Part shown: piece after piece, positions 62,072 to 64,000 of the stretch
Layout: each line of letters starts with the position of its first letter
How positions within the stretch are numbered: the stretch's first letter is position 1
NCBI RefSeq assembly: GCF_000196015.1
Contig: NC_007974.2
Coordinates: 806,001-870,000 of the forward strand
Length of the DNA: 64,000 bases
Source: Cupriavidus metallidurans CH34
GTDB taxonomy: Bacteria; Pseudomonadota; Gammaproteobacteria; Burkholderiales; Burkholderiaceae
Direction of reading: 5' to 3'
Notes under the pieces: model-generated
The model's input: the letters and a program-made list of their open reading frames with translations, nothing else
Database searches by the model: none
Told to the model about the DNA's origin: nothing
Position numbers and translations under genes: made by a program

Positions 62072-62091
62072 GGCAGTGGTTCCGGTTTGGG

Positions 62092-63543
62092 TCAATCTTG
62101 GTCCATTGCGGCGTCGAATCCCCCGCCCAGGGCCTGCATCAGGCGCGCCCAGGTGTCCAGCCGCGCGGCCTGCACCAGTGCCAAGGCTTGCTGCTGCCGT
62201 CTGAGTTCACTTTCGGTGGCGAGTACGTTCAGGTAATCGGTGAAGCCGCCCCGGTAACCTTTCTCGGCCAGCTCATACGCGCGCTGCGCAGATTTCAGCG
62301 ATGCCTCGATATCCTGCTGTTGGTCCCCAAGCGAACGCAGCGAGATCACCTCATCTGCCACGCTCTGGAAGGCGGCAAGGACAGTCTTGTTGTAGGTCTC
62401 TACCGCCAAGTCATAGCTGGCAGTGGCTACGCCGTAGTTTCCCTGTCTTCGTCCACCGTCGAACAGAGGCAGCGAGATAGCCGCGCCGACGTTGTGGCCC
62501 ACTGCGTCGCGGCTGACAAAGGTAAAGAAATTGCCGAATGCGGCCGAAGCCAGCCCGATGCTCGCCACCAGGTCAATGTTCGGATAAAAGTCGGCCTTCG
62601 CGGCTTTGATGCCGTGCGCCGCGGCTTCCACGCGCCAACGCTGCGCCACCACATCGGGACGGTGCCCGACGAGTTCGGCCGGTAGTGAGGACGGCACTGC
62701 TACCGGCGTCTCCAGCAGTAGGCGGGGGCGAAGGAGCCTTTCGCCCGCGCCGGGGCCCTGGCCGCTGAGGATGGCAATCTGGTTTTTCGCCAGCGCGACT
62801 TGCCGCTCGGACTGCTGCACTTGCGCGAGCAGCGCAGGAATCTGCGTCTGCGCCTGGCTTACCTCCAGTTCGCTAGCAAGGCCGCGGCTGGCGCGCTTGT
62901 GCACGATGTCATAGATATTGCGCTGACGCACGAGGTTTGCCTGGTTTACGTCGAGCAAGGCGTACTGCAGCGCCAGATCCACATAGGCCCTCACAACGGA
63001 CGTTTCCAGGTTGATCTGGACCGTGCGGGCTTCTGCGGCCGTCGCCTGGACACCGTCCAGCGCGGCCTGAAGGATGGCGCGGTTGCGGCCCCACAGGTCC
63101 AGGTCGTAGGCGAGATCGACACTGACATGGTTGTTCCAAGTGGTATGGCCGCCGATGGGCTGCGGGGTGGCCAGGCGCGGAAAGCGCGTGCGGCCGAAGG
63201 CTCCGCCCGTGCTTATGCCAGGTTCAGTCGCCGCGCCGGCTATGCGGGCTGCGCTTTCGGCCAGTTGGCCACGGGCCAGTGCAATGCGCATATCAGGATT
63301 GCCGCCAACAGATTGCGTCACCAACGCATCCAGGTTCGGGTCCCCCATGCGTTTCCACCAGGCTAATTGTGGCCAGCCTGCATCGCCCTGGGTGGCGCGC
63401 AATGCCGTTCCGGGGTCAACGCTGGCAGCATCGATGAGCGTGGACGCTGGAGCGATCCCGCCCGTATCGGCGCAGCCGGCCAACGCCAGGGCAGCCGCGC
63501 AGCAGCAGGAAACGAGACGAGCGGGGGGGGCAGCGAATACCAT
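62092..63543 (-). CDS. NodT-family outer-membrane efflux lipoprotein
   Basis: A 483-residue TolC-like outer-membrane factor. A lipoprotein signal ends LALAGCADTGG (lipid-modified Cys), so I place the start at 63543 even though the frame stays open to 63714. Two repeated OEP domains follow, with typical parts GGNPDMRIALARGQLAESAA, SVDLAYDLDLWGRNRAILQA, ELVGHRPDVVAQRWRVEAAA and EKGYRGGFTDYLNVLATES. It begins 7 bases after the FUSC stop and completes a tripartite pump with the adaptor downstream. Confidence 0.93.
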   Translation of the reverse strand: MVFAAPPARLVSCCCAAALALAGCADTGGIAPASTLIDAASVDPGTALRATQGDAGWPQLAWWKRMGDPNLDALVTQSVGGNPDMRIALARGQLAESAARIAGAATEPGISTGGAFGRTRFPRLATPQPIGGHTTWNNHVSVDLAYDLDLWGRNRAILQAALDGVQATAAEARTVQINLETSVVRAYVDLALQYALLDVNQANLVRQRNIYDIVHKRASRGLASELEVSQAQTQIPALLAQVQQSERQVALAKNQIAILSGQGPGAGERLLRPRLLLETPVAVPSSLPAELVGHRPDVVAQRWRVEAAAHGIKAAKADFYPNIDLVASIGLASAAFGNFFTFVSRDAVGHNVGAAISLPLFDGGRRQGNYGVATASYDLAVETYNKTVLAAFQSVADEVISLRSLGDQQQDIEASLKSAQRAYELAEKGYRGGFTDYLNVLATESELRRQQQALALVQAARLDTWARLMQALGGGFDAAMDQD

Positions 63544-63550
63544 GGACAAC

Positions 63551-64000
63551 TCAAACAGGGTGCGTAGCCGCTCCTGCGAGCGAGTCGACAAGCGGAAATG
63601 CGCTGTCCAGCAGGGTAAGTCGGATGACATGCAACTGGGCACGCACTCGGGCCGGGCCGGCTGTGAGCACACCGGACGCACCGCCAGCCCAGTCAACGGA
63701 CGCCGCTGTTTCATTGATCACCTGATCGATCGCACCGAGCGCCTGCTCCAGGGCTTGAGTCGAAGGATTCCGAAACAAGCCGGAGATGGCCGCTAGCAAC
63801 AGGTCCTGCTGCTCTTGCCACGGTCCCGGCATGACATGCCGCACCACGGCTTCCCGTATGTCGATCACAGCCAGGCCGATCTCTAGCGTGGCGAAGGACC
63901 ACTTCAACAGCGTCTCCTGACTGAACCTGCCGCTGCCAGCCCGCGTGCCGGCATACTGGACGAAGTCGCGGATATTGCTTTCGAAGGTGAGGCGTAGGCC
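63551..64000 (-). CDS. FUSC-family inner-membrane exporter, C-terminal part
   Basis: The frame is open from the right window edge to a stop at 63551 (149 codons). It reads LTFESNIRDFVQYAGTRAGS, then ETLLKWSFATLEIGLAVIDI and FRNPSTQALEQALGAIDQVI. This matches the cytoplasmic C-terminal region of FUSC / aromatic-acid exporter (AaeB-like) proteins, and the gene order FUSC, NodT, DUF1656, HlyD supports it. The membrane part lies beyond the window. Confidence 0.75.
   Translation of the reverse strand, partial: GLRLTFESNIRDFVQYAGTRAGSGRFSQETLLKWSFATLEIGLAVIDIREAVVRHVMPGPWQEQQDLLLAAISGLFRNPSTQALEQALGAIDQVINETAASVDWAGGASGVLTAGPARVRAQLHVIRLTLLDSAFPLVDSLAGAATHPV

Noticed and set aside
1..64000. CRISPR array
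   Set aside because: I saw no regularly spaced direct repeats and no cas-like gene.

Overview
The window is high-GC bacterial DNA that reads as an accessory, catabolism-rich replicon of a Burkholderiales bacterium, most like Cupriavidus or Ralstonia. The evidence is three Burkholderiales-type trimeric porins whose mature ends begin QSSVTLYG, four TctC/Bug-type periplasmic solute receptors, many LysR and IclR regulators, class III CoA transferases, and ATGA or GTGA overlaps inside operons. The species is inferred, not proven.

Layout. 1-6400: end of a porin, an IclR regulator, a decayed LysR remnant, then a Bug receptor / CoA transferase / enoyl-CoA hydratase operon and a LysR gene. 6400-8510: a wrecked IS3-type element and an intact IS5-family element (7173-8503) with a TTAG target duplication. 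8650-15020: a 783-bp inverted duplication carrying two almost identical RcsB-like response regulator genes. It brackets about 4.8 kb holding a porin, a Bug receptor, an RraA-like aldolase and a 2-hydroxyacid dehydrogenase. 15020-18700: mostly non-coding, with an EAL-domain protein. 18700-26600: a third porin, aconitase AcnA, an alpha/beta hydrolase, a Bug receptor, a Crp/Fnr regulator and a LysR gene. 26600-30600: an LprI-like secreted protein, an orphan Wzz-like chain-length protein, a small possible DNA-binding protein and a long hairpin.

30600-42500 is a chaperone-usher fimbrial locus (pilin, chaperone, usher, tip-type subunit) followed by a HAMP-type sensor kinase and a 1453-residue BvgS-like phosphorelay kinase (two periplasmic binding domains, PAS, kinase, receiver, Hpt). 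No response regulator gene lies beside these kinases. The duplicated RcsB-like regulators and the EAL protein earlier in the window are plausible partners, but that is inference.

42500-44230 is a scar zone holding four gene fragments (LysR, MFS, potassium channel, isochorismatase). 44230-50070: pirin, two LysR regulators and a complete homodimeric-type pyruvate dehydrogenase E1 (aceE) with no E2 or E3 nearby. 50200-61000 is a second catabolic block: a small secreted protein with TDG repeats, a TetR regulator, an ABM-type monooxygenase, an isochorismatase-like hydrolase, a short citrate synthase/citryl-CoA lyase-type enzyme, an acyl-CoA ligase, an intradiol dioxygenase, an IclR regulator, a damaged CoA transferase, LeuCD-type hydro-lyase subunits and a Bug receptor. 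Two near-identical 18-bp palindromes suggest that the TetR protein controls both its own promoter region and the citryl-CoA lyase operon. 60978-64000 is a FUSC / NodT / DUF1656 / HlyD-type efflux operon that runs off the right edge.
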